Source: CAVRQM01 sp963756975
GTDB lineage: Bacteria; Pseudomonadota; Alphaproteobacteria; Acetobacterales; Acetobacteraceae
Length of the DNA: 64,000 bases
Direction of reading: 5' to 3'
Assembly: GCA_963756975.1 (NCBI GenBank)
Contig: CAVWPS010000001.1
Location: 744,001 to 808,000, forward strand
The position numbers were made by a program, and so were the translations under genes. Below, piece after piece: positions 9,018 to 18,500 of this stretch (position 1 is the stretch's first letter; every line of letters starts with the position of its first letter). The notes beneath the pieces are model-generated. The model had not been told where the DNA came from. It saw nothing but the letters and a program-made list of their open reading frames with translations, and did no database searches.

Positions 9018-9522
9018 GCTCGACCAGATTGCATGGCCGGTGCCGCGCATCGAGCTGCCAGACCAAAATGTCGTCCCACGCGTCGCGCACCGCGCCGGTG
9101 CTGCCGGGCAGCGCGAACAGATATGTCCCGTCCGCGACGCCGGCCAGGGCGCGGGATTGCATCGTCGACGTGCCGATCTTTTGGTAGCTGAGCATCCGGA
9201 ACAGCTCGCCGAACCCGTCGATCCGCTTCTCGATCACGCGGTCGAACGCTTCCGGCGTCACATCGCGGCCGGTGATGCCGGTGCCGCCGCTGGTGATCAC
9301 GACGTCGATGTCGGGCGTCGCGATCCAGCCGCGCAACGCCGCCTCGATCGCGTCCGCGTCGTCGCGCACGATGTTTCGGGCGCGCAATGTGTGGCCCGCG
9401 GCCGTAAGTCTGTCGGCCAACGTGTCGCCCGATGTGTCGTTATCGAATGTGCGGGTGTCGGACACGGTCAGCACCGCGATCCCGACCGGGACGAACGCCC
9501 GGCTCTCGTCGATCCGCGCCAT
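8986..9522 (-). CDS. moaB: Molybdenum cofactor biosynthesis protein B
   Basis: A 178-residue MoaB/Mog-fold protein that adenylylates or otherwise handles molybdopterin in molybdenum cofactor assembly. Family motifs: VLTVSDTRTFDNDTSGD near residue 17, the phosphate-binding TSGGTGITGRDVTPEA near residue 90, and ALPGSTGAV near residue 140. It starts at 9522, directly against the stop of the lytic transglycosylase gene (9523), so it is the last gene of a uracil-DNA glycosylase - transglycosylase - moaB run. No other molybdenum genes are in the window. Confidence 0.92.
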   Translation of the reverse strand: MARIDESRAFVPVGIAVLTVSDTRTFDNDTSGDTLADRLTAAGHTLRARNIVRDDADAIEAALRGWIATPDIDVVITSGGTGITGRDVTPEAFDRVIEKRIDGFGELFRMLSYQKIGTSTMQSRALAGVADGTYLFALPGSTGAVRDAWDDILVWQLDARHRPCNLVELMPRLREHLV

Positions 9523-11433
9523 TCAGTGCAGCCGCGACGAATCGAGGTGGTTCGCGAGCGGGTGATATTGCGGCCATTCCCCGGCCGCGAGCTCGTCGAG
9601 GCTCGGCGTCGCGACGCGCAGGCGGGCGGCGTAGATCCAGGTGTAGGCCATCACGCGGGGCACGAAGGCGCGGGTCTCATCGGCCGGGATCGCCTCGATG
9701 AACAGCAGCGGGTCGCCGCCGTCGTTCATGGCCGCGTCCCAGCGGGCGAATTTGTAGACGCCGGCGTTCCAGCTCGCGAGCAGACGCAGAAGGTTGCCGT
9801 CGACCACGTCGTGGCGCGCCAGATAGTCGACATAGCGTTGCCCGAGGTCGAGGTTCGAGGACGGGTCCTGGAGCTGGCCGGTGACCCAGCGGCCGTGCGG
9901 ATCGACGCGGTGCCCGCTGCCGCCGAAGATGAACTGCGCCGTCTCCGGCATGATCTGCATCAGCCCGCGCGCCCCGACCGCCGAGACGGAGCCGTTGTCG
10001 AAGTTCGATTCCGTGCGGGCGAGCGCGTAGACCAGCGCCGGATCGACCCTGAAGCCGCCATCCGGCCGCAGCCGGGGGATGCGAAATCGGGTCGCGTCGC
10101 GCGGACGCCCGTCGGCCGCCTGCATCAGGTCGGCGAGCTGTGCGGCCAATGACGAAAGCCCGGCCCGGTCGGCGACCAGCATGACGGCGCGCGCCATGGC
10201 GGGCGTGTCGCGCACGCTCGGGCACAGCCGCCGCAACTCGGCCTCCGCACGGGGCCGTTCGCCCACCTGCAACAGCGCGAAGGCGCGAAGTCCCCCGGGC
10301 GAGGCGGCGACCGCGTCGACATCGGCCTCGGTCAGCACTTCGAGGCTCTCGTCGCCGAACCAGCCGCCATGGCCCAGCATTTTGCGCGCGATCTGGCCGT
10401 GAAAGGTGGTGCGCTCGGCGGCGGCGCGGGCGAGCCAGATCAGGTACGAGCCGGTGTCGTGCGAGGTCCGCAGCCGGGCGCGAGCGGCCCAGAACGCAGC
10501 CGCCGCACGTTGCGCGGGCGTGGTGAGGCCAGCCCGCCACGCCTGATCGAAATAGCCGCGCGCCCAGTCCGGCCGGTCGAGCCGCCACGCCGCGAGCCCG
10601 GCCATGTAGGGGGCCAGTGCGGCGACCTGACAGTTGTTCGCGGCGTTCGGGCCGCATGCCCGCGCGCCAGCGACGGCGATCTCCAGCGCCTCGGTGTCGC
10701 GGTTGGCGGTGAACAGCACGCGCGCCGCCTCGCCCGACAGCTGAGAGGAATAGCCGGGCGAGAGGCCCTTGGTGTTGGCCAGCAGACGGGCGACACCCGC
10801 CGCGCCCTTGGCCGCCGCCAGGGTCGCCACGTTGCGGTCGAGCGCCGGGTTCCGCACGAGGCGCGATTGCAGCGTCCCGGTTTCCTCGGGCACCGGCATC
10901 GCCGGCGGCACGGGCTCGGTCGCCGAGACCGGGAGGGCGTCGCCGGGCGGCCGGTCCGGGCGCGGCGCACCATGCGGCAGCCGCGTCACCAGCAGCGTGT
11001 GGATGGGGATCGCGTCGGGCAGATCGGGCCAGCGTTGCAGCCAGGCCCCCAGATCCTCGACCGAGGCGTGGGTGTGCGGGCCGAGGTGGCGGTCGGCCAT
11101 GACGTAGCCCAGCATCGACTGGCCGAGCGGGGTCGAGGTGTCGATCAGCTTGGTTTCCCGCGCGGCCCCGGCGATGTCGCCATGCGCCTGCATCCGCAGA
11201 ATCAGCCGGATGCGCGCGGCCTCGGACGGGGGCAGCGGCTCGGGCAGCGCGATCTCGTCGCCGCCGCTCATGGACGCGCCCGGCGTGTGGACGCGCGGAA
11301 TGGCCAGCGCCTCCTCGGTGGTCGTCGCATATGCTGCGGCGGCCGGTCCGGCGGCAGTGGCCAGGATCGCGGCCCCCGCGACGAGCACGGAGGCGGCGGG
11401 CAGGCGGGAGAGCGTTGAACCGACCCCTCGCAT
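9523..11433 (-). CDS. slt: Soluble lytic murein transglycosylase (SLT family)
   Basis: Cleaves the MurNAc-GlcNAc bond of peptidoglycan in the periplasm, forming 1,6-anhydro ends. From the ATG at 11433 the protein is about 636 residues with a signal peptide (LPAASVLVAGAAILATAAG, cleavage near AAAAYA). A long alpha-helical superhelix region follows, and the C-terminal SLT domain carries ALARTESNFDNGSVSAVGA (catalytic Glu in RTESNF), ARGLMQIMPETAQ and LASWNAG. A GTG at 11490 could add 19 residues ahead of the signal peptide and would begin just 3 bases after the glycosylase stop; the later ATG gives the better secretion signal. Confidence 0.9.
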   Translation of the reverse strand: MRGVGSTLSRLPAASVLVAGAAILATAAGPAAAAYATTTEEALAIPRVHTPGASMSGGDEIALPEPLPPSEAARIRLILRMQAHGDIAGAARETKLIDTSTPLGQSMLGYVMADRHLGPHTHASVEDLGAWLQRWPDLPDAIPIHTLLVTRLPHGAPRPDRPPGDALPVSATEPVPPAMPVPEETGTLQSRLVRNPALDRNVATLAAAKGAAGVARLLANTKGLSPGYSSQLSGEAARVLFTANRDTEALEIAVAGARACGPNAANNCQVAALAPYMAGLAAWRLDRPDWARGYFDQAWRAGLTTPAQRAAAAFWAARARLRTSHDTGSYLIWLARAAAERTTFHGQIARKMLGHGGWFGDESLEVLTEADVDAVAASPGGLRAFALLQVGERPRAEAELRRLCPSVRDTPAMARAVMLVADRAGLSSLAAQLADLMQAADGRPRDATRFRIPRLRPDGGFRVDPALVYALARTESNFDNGSVSAVGARGLMQIMPETAQFIFGGSGHRVDPHGRWVTGQLQDPSSNLDLGQRYVDYLARHDVVDGNLLRLLASWNAGVYKFARWDAAMNDGGDPLLFIEAIPADETRAFVPRVMAYTWIYAARLRVATPSLDELAAGEWPQYHPLANHLDSSRLH

Positions 11434-11493
11434 CGGCGGGTCCGCTACACGCCCATTCACGGGAACGCAACCGAGGCGGCCGCCGCTCACGAC

Positions 11494-12267
11494 TCAGTGA
11501 GATTCCGCAATGCCCATCAGGCTGCGCCGGAGCAGCCGCAACGACGCCCACATCCGCGCCTTGGCGGCAGCACTGGCCATCGCCTGTTCGGGCATCTGGA
11601 TCGAGAGGCAGGGGAGCGTCAGCCCGCCATCCAGCACGGTTTGCAGCAGCTTCCCGCGCGACCGGGCACCCGCCGCTTCGCCCAGCAGCGTCCTCGCCGC
11701 CACGGTCGCGCACGGGACCACGATTTTCGGCGGCCGGGCCGCGAGCCGCGCGCGGAAATACGGGACCGAGGCCGCGACCTCCAGATCGGAGGGGGGCCGC
11801 CCGCCCGGCGGCCGCCACGGGACGACGTAGCCGAAGGCGAGATCGGCCGGCACGATCCCGGCCGACGCCAGCATGGCCAGAAGCAGCGAGCCGGCCGGGC
11901 CGTCGAAGGCCACGCCACTGCGCTCCTCCGCCTCGCCCGGGCAGTCGCCGAGGATCAGCACCGGCGCGTCGCCGGCCCCGCGCACGCCGACGAAATGCCG
12001 CGCGGTGACGGCCAGCCCGGCCCCGCCGCTCGCCTGCCACGCGGCGTCGATCTCCGCGACCGATCCGGACGGCCGTGCCGCCTCGGCCCGCGCCGGGGTC
12101 GCCACCGGAGTATGTGCCGAAGTATGTGCCGGAGTATGTGCCGGGGCGGCGGCGATCCGGGGCGGCGCCGCCGGGCCGTCGTTGCGCCGGCGGTCGCGCG
12201 GCTCCACCCCGAGCGCCTCGTCCGCCCCCCAGGCCACCTGCAACGCCAGCGCCGCCCGATCGTCCAT
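11494..12267 (-). CDS. Uracil-DNA glycosylase family protein (family 4-like)
   Basis: A 257-residue protein whose C-terminal ~170 residues resemble the uracil-DNA glycosylase superfamily. VLILGDCPGEAEERSGVAFD corresponds to the GE.PG.EED..G.PF pocket motif, followed by GPAGSLLLAMLASAGI. The canonical iron-sulfur cysteines of family 4 are not obvious, so activity is uncertain. Residues about 25-65 are a low-complexity Pro/Ala/His linker containing a triple His-Thr-(Pro/Ser)-Ala repeat. ATG at 12267; divergent from the TPR gene across 99 bases. Confidence 0.75.
   Translation of the reverse strand: MDDRAALALQVAWGADEALGVEPRDRRRNDGPAAPPRIAAAPAHTPAHTSAHTPVATPARAEAARPSGSVAEIDAAWQASGGAGLAVTARHFVGVRGAGDAPVLILGDCPGEAEERSGVAFDGPAGSLLLAMLASAGIVPADLAFGYVVPWRPPGGRPPSDLEVAASVPYFRARLAARPPKIVVPCATVAARTLLGEAAGARSRGKLLQTVLDGGLTLPCLSIQMPEQAMASAAAKARMWASLRLLRRSLMGIAESH
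12108..12143. repeat. Three 12-base tandem repeats inside the glycosylase gene
   Basis: The unit (G/A)AGTATGTGCCG occurs three times in a row. On the coding strand it encodes the repeat A-H-T-(P/S) in the linker of the glycosylase-like protein. Copy number is likely to vary between strains by slippage. Confidence 0.8.
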
Positions 12268-12366
12268 GGCCCCAGTGTCGGGCGGCAGGGCGGCCGTCGC
12301 AACCGCCGCCCGTGCGATCGGGGCGGGCGATGGATCAAGCGCGGCAGGCCTGTTAGCGTCAGGGCC

Positions 12367-14067
12367 ATGACACACCGCTTCCCGCTCGCGGCCATCGCCG
12401 TCGGCGTCTCGCTCCTGTCCGGCCCTGCCCTCGCCGCCGCGACGCCGGATGCGACGGCCCCGCCGGAACGGTTCGCGGCCGGTCCATTCCTCGCGGGACA
12501 ACTGGCCGGCGAACTCGGCGATGTCGGCGTCGCGGCGACGGCGTTCCAGCGGGCGTTGGCCGAAGATCCCGGCAATCCGGTCATCGAACAGCAGGCGTTC
12601 CTGTCGGCGCTGCTCGCCGGCCGGCCGGAAGCGGTGGGCCTCGCGCGCACGCAGATCGCGTCCGGCGATGCGGCGGCGATCCTGGTGCTCGGCGACGCCG
12701 ACGCGCAGGCCGGCCGGTGGGACCAGGCGGTCGCCCGGTTCGCCAGCCTGCCGCAACAGGGTCCGGCGCGGATCTTGAAGCCGCTGCTGGTCGCATGGGC
12801 CCAATACGGCGGCGGCCACGCCGACCTCGCGCTCGCCACGCTTCAGCCGTTCACCACGACGGGCAGCATCCGCGGCGTCTACGCGCTGCACGCGGCGATG
12901 ATCGCCGACCTGTCGGAGCGGCAGCCCGAGGCACGCCGTCTGTATGGGCTGGCACGGACGAGCTACCCGGCGCTGAACCTCGACCTCGGCCGCGAACTCG
13001 CGAGTTTCGCCGCCCGCGACGGTGATCTGGACGGCGCGCGCCACACGCTCGACCAGACGGCGGCACCGAGCCCGGAGCTGATGCTGGCACTGCCGGGGTT
13101 GCGGCGGGATGTGGCGCAGCGGCAGATCCGCACCCCGCTGGACGGGATGGCGGAGGTGTATCTGGCGCTGGCCGCGACCGAGCGAGGTGCGGATCGCACC
13201 GAATTCGCCTCCATCCTGTTACGGCTGGCGCTCGACGTCCGGCCGGATTTCACGCCGGCCCACCTGCTCGCGGCCGAGGTGCAGACCCAGGCCGGCCGCA
13301 TCGACGCGGCTTTGGCGGAACTGGACAAGATCCCGGCCACCGATCCGCTGGCACCGCTGGTCGATCTGCGCCGCGCCAACCTGCTGCTGGACGCCGGCCG
13401 GAGCGAGGCGGCGCTGACGGTCGCGAACCGGCTGGTGGCGCAGGCACCGACCCGCCCGGAGGTGTTCGTCCTGCAGGGCAACGTGTTGCGCGCGGCCAAG
13501 CGGCCGGCCGACGCGGTGCCGGCGTTCCAGCGCGCGATCGAGCTGGTCGGCGCGCCGGTGGCGGCGAACTGGCCGCTGTTCTACGACCTCGGCATCGCCC
13601 AGGACGAGGCCGACCAGTGGCCGGCGGCCCAGGCCAGCTTTCAGCACGCGCTGTTCCTGTCCCCGGACCAGCCGCAGGTGCTGAACTACCTCGGCTACGC
13701 ATGGACCGAGCGCAGCCAGGATCTGGCGCGCGCGAAGGCGATGGTGCAGCGCGCGGTGGCGCAGGATCCCGACGACGGCGCGTTCGTCGACAGCCTCGGC
13801 TGGGTGGAACTGCGGCAGGGCGACGTGGCCGAGGCGGTCAAGCAGCTCGAGCGGGCGTGCGAACTGGATTCCGAGGACGCGACGATCAACGGGCATCTCG
13901 GCGACGCCTACAAGGCGGCCGGCCGGCTGCGGGAGGCGGCGTTCCAGTGGCAGCGGGCACTGACGCTGAACCCGGAGCCGAAGGACGCGGCGCACTACCG
14001 CGACGGGCTGCGGTCGCTGCCGAGCGCGGACGTGCCGGCGGTCACTCCGGCTGCCACGCCGGGTTGA
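12367..14067 (+). CDS. Secreted tetratricopeptide repeat protein
   Basis: A 566-residue helical-repeat protein with an N-terminal signal peptide (LAAIAVGVSLLSGPALAAA). Several TPR-like repeats follow, best seen near residues 400-550 (for example PQVLNYLGYAWTERSQDL and GAFVDSLGWVELRQGDVAEA). This is a common alphaproteobacterial periplasmic or membrane-associated TPR protein of unassigned role. ATG at 12367. Only 11 bases separate its stop from ispE, so the two are probably one transcript. Divergent from the uracil-DNA glycosylase - slt - moaB set. Confidence 0.85.
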   Translation: MTHRFPLAAIAVGVSLLSGPALAAATPDATAPPERFAAGPFLAGQLAGELGDVGVAATAFQRALAEDPGNPVIEQQAFLSALLAGRPEAVGLARTQIASGDAAAILVLGDADAQAGRWDQAVARFASLPQQGPARILKPLLVAWAQYGGGHADLALATLQPFTTTGSIRGVYALHAAMIADLSERQPEARRLYGLARTSYPALNLDLGRELASFAARDGDLDGARHTLDQTAAPSPELMLALPGLRRDVAQRQIRTPLDGMAEVYLALAATERGADRTEFASILLRLALDVRPDFTPAHLLAAEVQTQAGRIDAALAELDKIPATDPLAPLVDLRRANLLLDAGRSEAALTVANRLVAQAPTRPEVFVLQGNVLRAAKRPADAVPAFQRAIELVGAPVAANWPLFYDLGIAQDEADQWPAAQASFQHALFLSPDQPQVLNYLGYAWTERSQDLARAKAMVQRAVAQDPDDGAFVDSLGWVELRQGDVAEAVKQLERACELDSEDATINGHLGDAYKAAGRLREAAFQWQRALTLNPEPKDAAHYRDGLRSLPSADVPAVTPAATPG

Positions 14068-14078
14068 TCCCCGGACGG

Positions 14079-14924
14079 ATGATCGAGGAGGCGGCGCGGG
14101 CGAAGGTCAACCTCTGCCTGCATGTGACGGGACGGCGGGCGGACGGGTATCACCTCCTCGATAGCCTGGTCGTGTTCGCCGGCGCCGCCGATCTGGTGTC
14201 GGCCGAACCCGCGGACGCGCTGACGTTGCGGATCACCGGGGCACAAGCGGGCACGCTCGCGACCGAGCCCGGCAATCTCGTCCTGCGCGCCGCGCGGGCG
14301 TTGGCCGACGCGGCGGGTGTGCCTGCGACAGCCGCGCTGACGCTGGACAAGCGACTGCCGGTCGCGTCCGGGATCGGCGGCGGCTCGGCCGACGCGGCGG
14401 CGGCGCTGCGGGGGCTGGCGCGGCTGTGGCGGCTCGATGTTCCGGCGGCGGACATGCTCCGCATCGCGACCGGGCTCGGGGCCGACGTGCCGGTCTGCGT
14501 CGCGAGCGCGCCGGCCCGGATGCGGGGCGTCGGCGAGCGGCTCGATCCGGTGCCGGCACTGCCGCCGATGGTTGTCGTGCTGGTCAATCCCGGTGTCGGC
14601 GTGTCCACCCCGGCCGTCTTTCGCGCCCGCGACCCGAGATGGTCGCCGCCGCTCGCTATTCCGGCCGGTTGGCCCGACCTCGGCGCCTTCGCCGGCTGGC
14701 TCGCGGGCACAAGCAACGATCTGGAGACGGCGGCGCTGACCCTGTGCCCGGCGGTGGGCGACGTGCTGGCCTTCTTGCGCGCCCTGCCCGGCTGCCGGCT
14801 GGCGCGGATGAGCGGCAGCGGGGCGACGTGCTTCGGCCTGTTCGACACGGCACCGGAGATGGGCGACGTTCCGGACGGCTGGTGGAGCTGGGGCGGCTTG
14901 CCGAAATCGGGCCGGCGGGCCTAA
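14079..14924 (+). CDS. ispE: 4-(cytidine 5'-diphospho)-2-C-methyl-D-erythritol kinase
   Basis: Phosphorylates CDP-methylerythritol in the MEP pathway to isoprenoids. A 281-residue GHMP kinase with the N-terminal AKVNLCLHVTGRRADGYH, the ATP-binding loop LPVASGIGGGSADAAAALRG near residue 90, and the C-terminal ARMSGSGATCFGLF. Length fits the family. It follows the TPR gene closely and ends 17 bases before tRNA-Gln. Its stop overlaps the end of the opposite-strand GT61-like reading frame by 4 bases. Confidence 0.95.
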   Translation: MIEEAARAKVNLCLHVTGRRADGYHLLDSLVVFAGAADLVSAEPADALTLRITGAQAGTLATEPGNLVLRAARALADAAGVPATAALTLDKRLPVASGIGGGSADAAAALRGLARLWRLDVPAADMLRIATGLGADVPVCVASAPARMRGVGERLDPVPALPPMVVVLVNPGVGVSTPAVFRARDPRWSPPLAIPAGWPDLGAFAGWLAGTSNDLETAALTLCPAVGDVLAFLRALPGCRLARMSGSGATCFGLFDTAPEMGDVPDGWWSWGGLPKSGRRA

Positions 14925-14927
14925 TCA
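14898..14927 (+). promoter_or_regulatory. Candidate tRNA-Gln promoter overlapping the end of ispE
   Basis: TTGCCG (14898-14903), an 18-base spacer, then TAATCA (14922-14927). The predicted start falls about 7 bases before the tRNA. The -10 contains the ispE stop codon. Cotranscription with ispE is the alternative. Confidence 0.4.
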
Positions 14928-16591
14928 GCCGGGCACGCTGTTGGGGCGTCGCCAAGCGGTAAGGCAGCGGATTTTGATTCCGCCATGCGGAGGTTCGAAT
15001 CCTCCCGCCCCAACCAATCCTCCAAAGCGTCCGGGTCGTCGATCAGCGTGAGACGCAGCGACAGCGGTGCCAGCAGTCTCGCCGCCGCCGCCATCTCGTC
15101 CGTCCCGACGCAGCCGATGACCCGCGTGTCCGGCCGGCAGAATACGACGTCGATCAGGGCGGATATGCCGACCGCCACGATCAGTTCGGCTCGGGCGAAC
15201 ATGGCGATGCGGTCGTGCAGGGCGAACGCCTGCACCGCGATGTGGCCGAACCCATGCGCGCGGGTGGCCGCGATGACCGACGGGTTCGCGGGGCCGACCT
15301 GGAAGCGGGTGGCGCGGCCGCCGATCCGGCCGAAATTTTGCGCGAGGCCCGAAAACGTCGCGCGTTCGAAGCCGGTGACCGGTGCCCACAGGCCCGGCGT
15401 CGTCAGCACCCAACCCTCCTCGCAGGCGTAACAGACGGACCGATCGAACGGCACGGTGTCGGCCGGATCGATCCCGAGCGTCTCGAGCAGCCGGCGCTGC
15501 CACGCCTGCCCGGTCTCGGCCAGCAGCCGCGCGCCGGGCGGGGCGTGGCGGAGGAAGGCGGCGGCGGCCGGGATGACCTGGCGGACCCAGCAGCGCCAGT
15601 CCCGCGGATCTGTCGGGACGGCGAGCATCACCGCCCCTTCCAGCGGTTGCGCGGTGCCGAGCGCGGCGCGCGACACCCAGGCCGCGTCGCAGGCCCAGCG
15701 CAGCGACGGGGTCGTGCGATCGCGTGCCATCGCCTCGACGGTCAGACCCGCGTCACGCGCCCAGATCGCCTCGCCGCACAGGACGGCCCCGTGCCCGAGC
15801 AACACCGCGTCCGACACGGCGTCGAGCGACAGCGCCGGATCGAGCGGCCGCCGCCGCCGCGCCGGGTGATTGTCCGGCTCCACATCGAGCCGGGTCAGGT
15901 CCGACGCCGGCAGGTCGCGATACGGCGCGACCGGCCCGGCGATGTCCGCCAGCGCCTCGACGCAGCGCGCGACGAAGGCCTCCGGGGCGAGATTCGGTTG
16001 CGCCGCCGCGAACGCCGCCTCGCCGGCGATCGCGGCCAGACGCGCGTGGTCCGTTGCCACCGCGTCCGGGTCGATCGGCTCGAACCCGCTCGCGGCGAGC
16101 AACCCGGTCGGCCAGACGGCGACGGTGGCGACGAACCCGGGCGACGCGCGCAGCAGGTGGGCGAGCATCCAGATCTCGCCCACGAACCAGCCGCCGGTGG
16201 AGCGCGCGCCGGTCATGGCCACGCTCGGGGGTGCGGCACCATCCATCAGCAGCAGCGTGCGCGGGTGGCATAGCGGGCGTGCCGCCGTGAGTTGCGCGAG
16301 CACGTGCGGCAGCATCAGGGCGTGATGCAGGAACAGGATGTCGGCGGAGCGCGTGTGCGCGTCGACCAGCCCGTCGAGCACCGCGATCGTCTCGTGCGTC
16401 TGCACGGCGGGATGCGCGACCGCCTGCTCCGGCAAGGCATCGGGTTTCGGCGGGCCGCCGACATACGTGACCGCGCCCGCGTGAAACCGGAGCCAGCCCG
16501 GAACCGCGCGGGCGACAACCAGGATGGACGCGAGCGGCAACTCCTTCAGGATCGCGCCGATGACGAGGTCGCTGCGGCCTAGCTCCGCCAT
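14921..16591 (-). CDS. GT61-like (DUF563) protein, reading frame runs antisense through tRNA-Gln
   Basis: A 556-residue protein I can place only weakly. The C-terminal part carries a pattern like family 61 glycosyltransferases: GFERATFSGLAQNFGRIGG, then GFGHIAVQAFALHDRIAMFA, ELIVAVGISALIDVVFC and TRVIGC, matching the order of the GT61 block in which an active-site loop precedes a V-GxxxAxxxxxF-P-V segment. The N-terminal ~230 residues are unassigned. The ATG at 16591 overlaps the GH42 gene end, so it is the last gene of the galactoside operon. The last ~30 codons (GREDSNLRMAESKSAALPLG onward) are the reverse complement of tRNA-Gln, so the native stop may be earlier or the tail may be tolerated. 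Confidence 0.6.
   Translation of the reverse strand: MAELGRSDLVIGAILKELPLASILVVARAVPGWLRFHAGAVTYVGGPPKPDALPEQAVAHPAVQTHETIAVLDGLVDAHTRSADILFLHHALMLPHVLAQLTAARPLCHPRTLLLMDGAAPPSVAMTGARSTGGWFVGEIWMLAHLLRASPGFVATVAVWPTGLLAASGFEPIDPDAVATDHARLAAIAGEAAFAAAQPNLAPEAFVARCVEALADIAGPVAPYRDLPASDLTRLDVEPDNHPARRRRPLDPALSLDAVSDAVLLGHGAVLCGEAIWARDAGLTVEAMARDRTTPSLRWACDAAWVSRAALGTAQPLEGAVMLAVPTDPRDWRCWVRQVIPAAAAFLRHAPPGARLLAETGQAWQRRLLETLGIDPADTVPFDRSVCYACEEGWVLTTPGLWAPVTGFERATFSGLAQNFGRIGGRATRFQVGPANPSVIAATRAHGFGHIAVQAFALHDRIAMFARAELIVAVGISALIDVVFCRPDTRVIGCVGTDEMAAAARLLAPLSLRLTLIDDPDALEDWLGREDSNLRMAESKSAALPLGDAPTACPAD
14942..15013 (+). tRNA. tRNA-Gln (anticodon TTG)
   Basis: A 72-base cloverleaf. The acceptor TGGGGCG pairs with CGCCCCA, the anticodon arm is GCGGA-TTTTGAT-TCCGC with anticodon TTG, and the T arm is GGAGGTTCGAATCCTCC. 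Discriminator A is at 15013 and the CCA end is encoded at 15014-15016. It lies on the plus strand inside the 3' end of an opposite-strand protein reading frame. Confidence 0.97.
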
Positions 16592-18496
16592 GCGGCGACA
16601 TCTTGCGGGGCCACCACCGCGTCGCCGAGGACCGGTGTGACACCGCCGGGCAACGCCCACGCCTCCGGCCCGTAATTGATCGCGAACGTCAGGTTGCCAC
16701 GCCGCCGCAGCCGCAACCCGGGCGGCAGGTCGAGCAGATCGAGCCCCGCATCGGCCAGCACGCCGCGCACGATCGTTCGCAACAGGGTGGCGTCGGGCCA
16801 CCCGGCGACATAGGTCGCATGGCCGGCGCGCAGGACCGCGGGCGTGCCGTCGCTGAAAACGATGCAGCGTGTCGGTGCCGGCGTCCGGCTCGACCCATTC
16901 GCGCCACCGCTCCATCGCACCCGCGTCGCCGACCTCGTGCGACAGGCCGGGACGGAGCGAGGCGACCTGCGTCACCCGCATCGGCAGCAGCGCGTCGGGC
17001 GGCAGCGCGGGCGGGATCGCGAAATGCCGCGTCTTGCTGCCCGTGCGTGGTCCGAACAGCAACTTTGCCGGCGTGGCCTCGAACGCCGCGCGCGCCGCGT
17101 CGGTCACGATCGGCAGGCACGGCACCAGCACCGCCGCGTACCCGCCGAGCGACGCGCCGGGGGCGACCACGTCGATGTCGACGCCGCAGCGCCGCGCCGC
17201 CTCGTACCAGCGCAGGCACAGTTCCATCATGTCGAAATCGCGGCCCTGCGGCTGGATGCGCGTCACCCATGCCGCCTCGTAGTCGAACACGAACGCGACC
17301 TTCGCACGCGTCGTCGCCGGTAAGTCCAAGCCCGCGAGTTCGCGTCCGACCCGCATCGCCTCGTGTCCGCCGGCCGAGAGTTCGCGATCCGGGCGGTGCA
17401 GGCCCGCGTGCATCTGCTCCTGTGCGGACGCCGCCTGCCGCCAGCGGAAATAGCTCACCACCTCCGCCCCGTGCGCGAACGCCTCCCACGCCCAGAGCCG
17501 CACCATCCCCGGCTTCGGCACCGGGTTCCACGGCGCCCAGTTCACCGGGCCGGGCTGCTGCTCCATCACCCACCAGCGGCCGCGCCCGACGCCGCGATAC
17601 AGGTCGTGGTGAAAGCCGGCCATGTCCGGGTGCCCTGTTTCGACGAACATCTCGCGGACGTCGTCCGGCAAGTCGCGTTGTTCGGTGAAGCCGAGCGGGT
17701 AGCTGTCCCAGGTCGCGAAATCGAGATGCTCGCCGAGCGCCCAGTGGTCGAAGTCGGTGAACCGGCCCATGAAATTATGGGTCACGAACCGGCCGGGAGA
17801 ATGCGCGCGCAGGATGCCGGCCTGCATGGCGCAGTAGGATGCGACGCGATCGGACGCGAACCGCCAGTAATCGAGCCGCGCCGCGGGATTCAGCTCCGTC
17901 ACCGCGCCGGCCGGCATGCTGACCTGATCGAACGAGGTCACGTCCATCGACCAGAACGCGTTGCCCCACGCCTCGTTCAGCGCGTGCGGATCCTGATAGC
18001 GGCGGCGCAGCCAGTCCCGGAACCCGCGCAGATCCTCGGGGCCGTACGACAGCACCGTGTCGTGGCAGCCGAATTCGTTGTCGATCTGCCAGCCGGCCAC
18101 CGCCGGGTGCGCGCCGTAGCGTTCGGCGACGGCGGTCGCGATCGCGCGGCTCGCCTCCCACCACGCGGCCGAACCGAAACTCGTGTGACGGCGGCTGCCG
18201 AAACCGCGAACCGCCCCGTGCGCGCCGACCGGCAGAATGTCGGGATGCGCGTCGATCAGCCATTTCGGCGGCGTCGCGGTCGGCGTGCACATCACGACGC
18301 GCAAGCCCGCCTCGTGCAGCACGCCGATCGCGCGGTCGAGCCACGCCCAGTCGAAGCGCCCGGGCTCCGGCTCGATCCGGCTCCACGCGAACTCCGCGAT
18401 CCGAACGTAGGAGATGTTCATCTCGCGCATCCGGCGCGCGTCGTCTTCCCACCACGCCTCGGGCCATTGTTCCGGATACCAGCAGACGCCGAGCAT
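16579..18496 (-). CDS. GH42 beta-galactosidase, one frame shift near the C-terminus
   Basis: Hydrolyses terminal beta-galactosides inside the cell. No signal peptide; the barrel starts at once with LGVCWYPEQWPEAWWEDD. The acid/base is E141 in QIDNEFGCHD and the nucleophile E312 in WWVMEQQPGPVNW, both classic GH42 contexts. The trimerisation/beta domain follows. Near 16868 a run of four T (minus strand) needs one removed to continue into SDGTPAVLRAGHATYV. The span of 1918 bases is 639 codons + 1, giving 638 residues, normal for the family. It lies 4 bases after the ATPase gene and overlaps the next gene by 13 bases. Confidence 0.9.
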
Positions 18497-18500
18497 CGCG

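Noticed and set aside
15382..16290. Arg/Pro-rich plus-strand frames opposite the GT61-like gene
   Set aside because: Composition is that of antisense GC-rich DNA and there is no start context or known motif.
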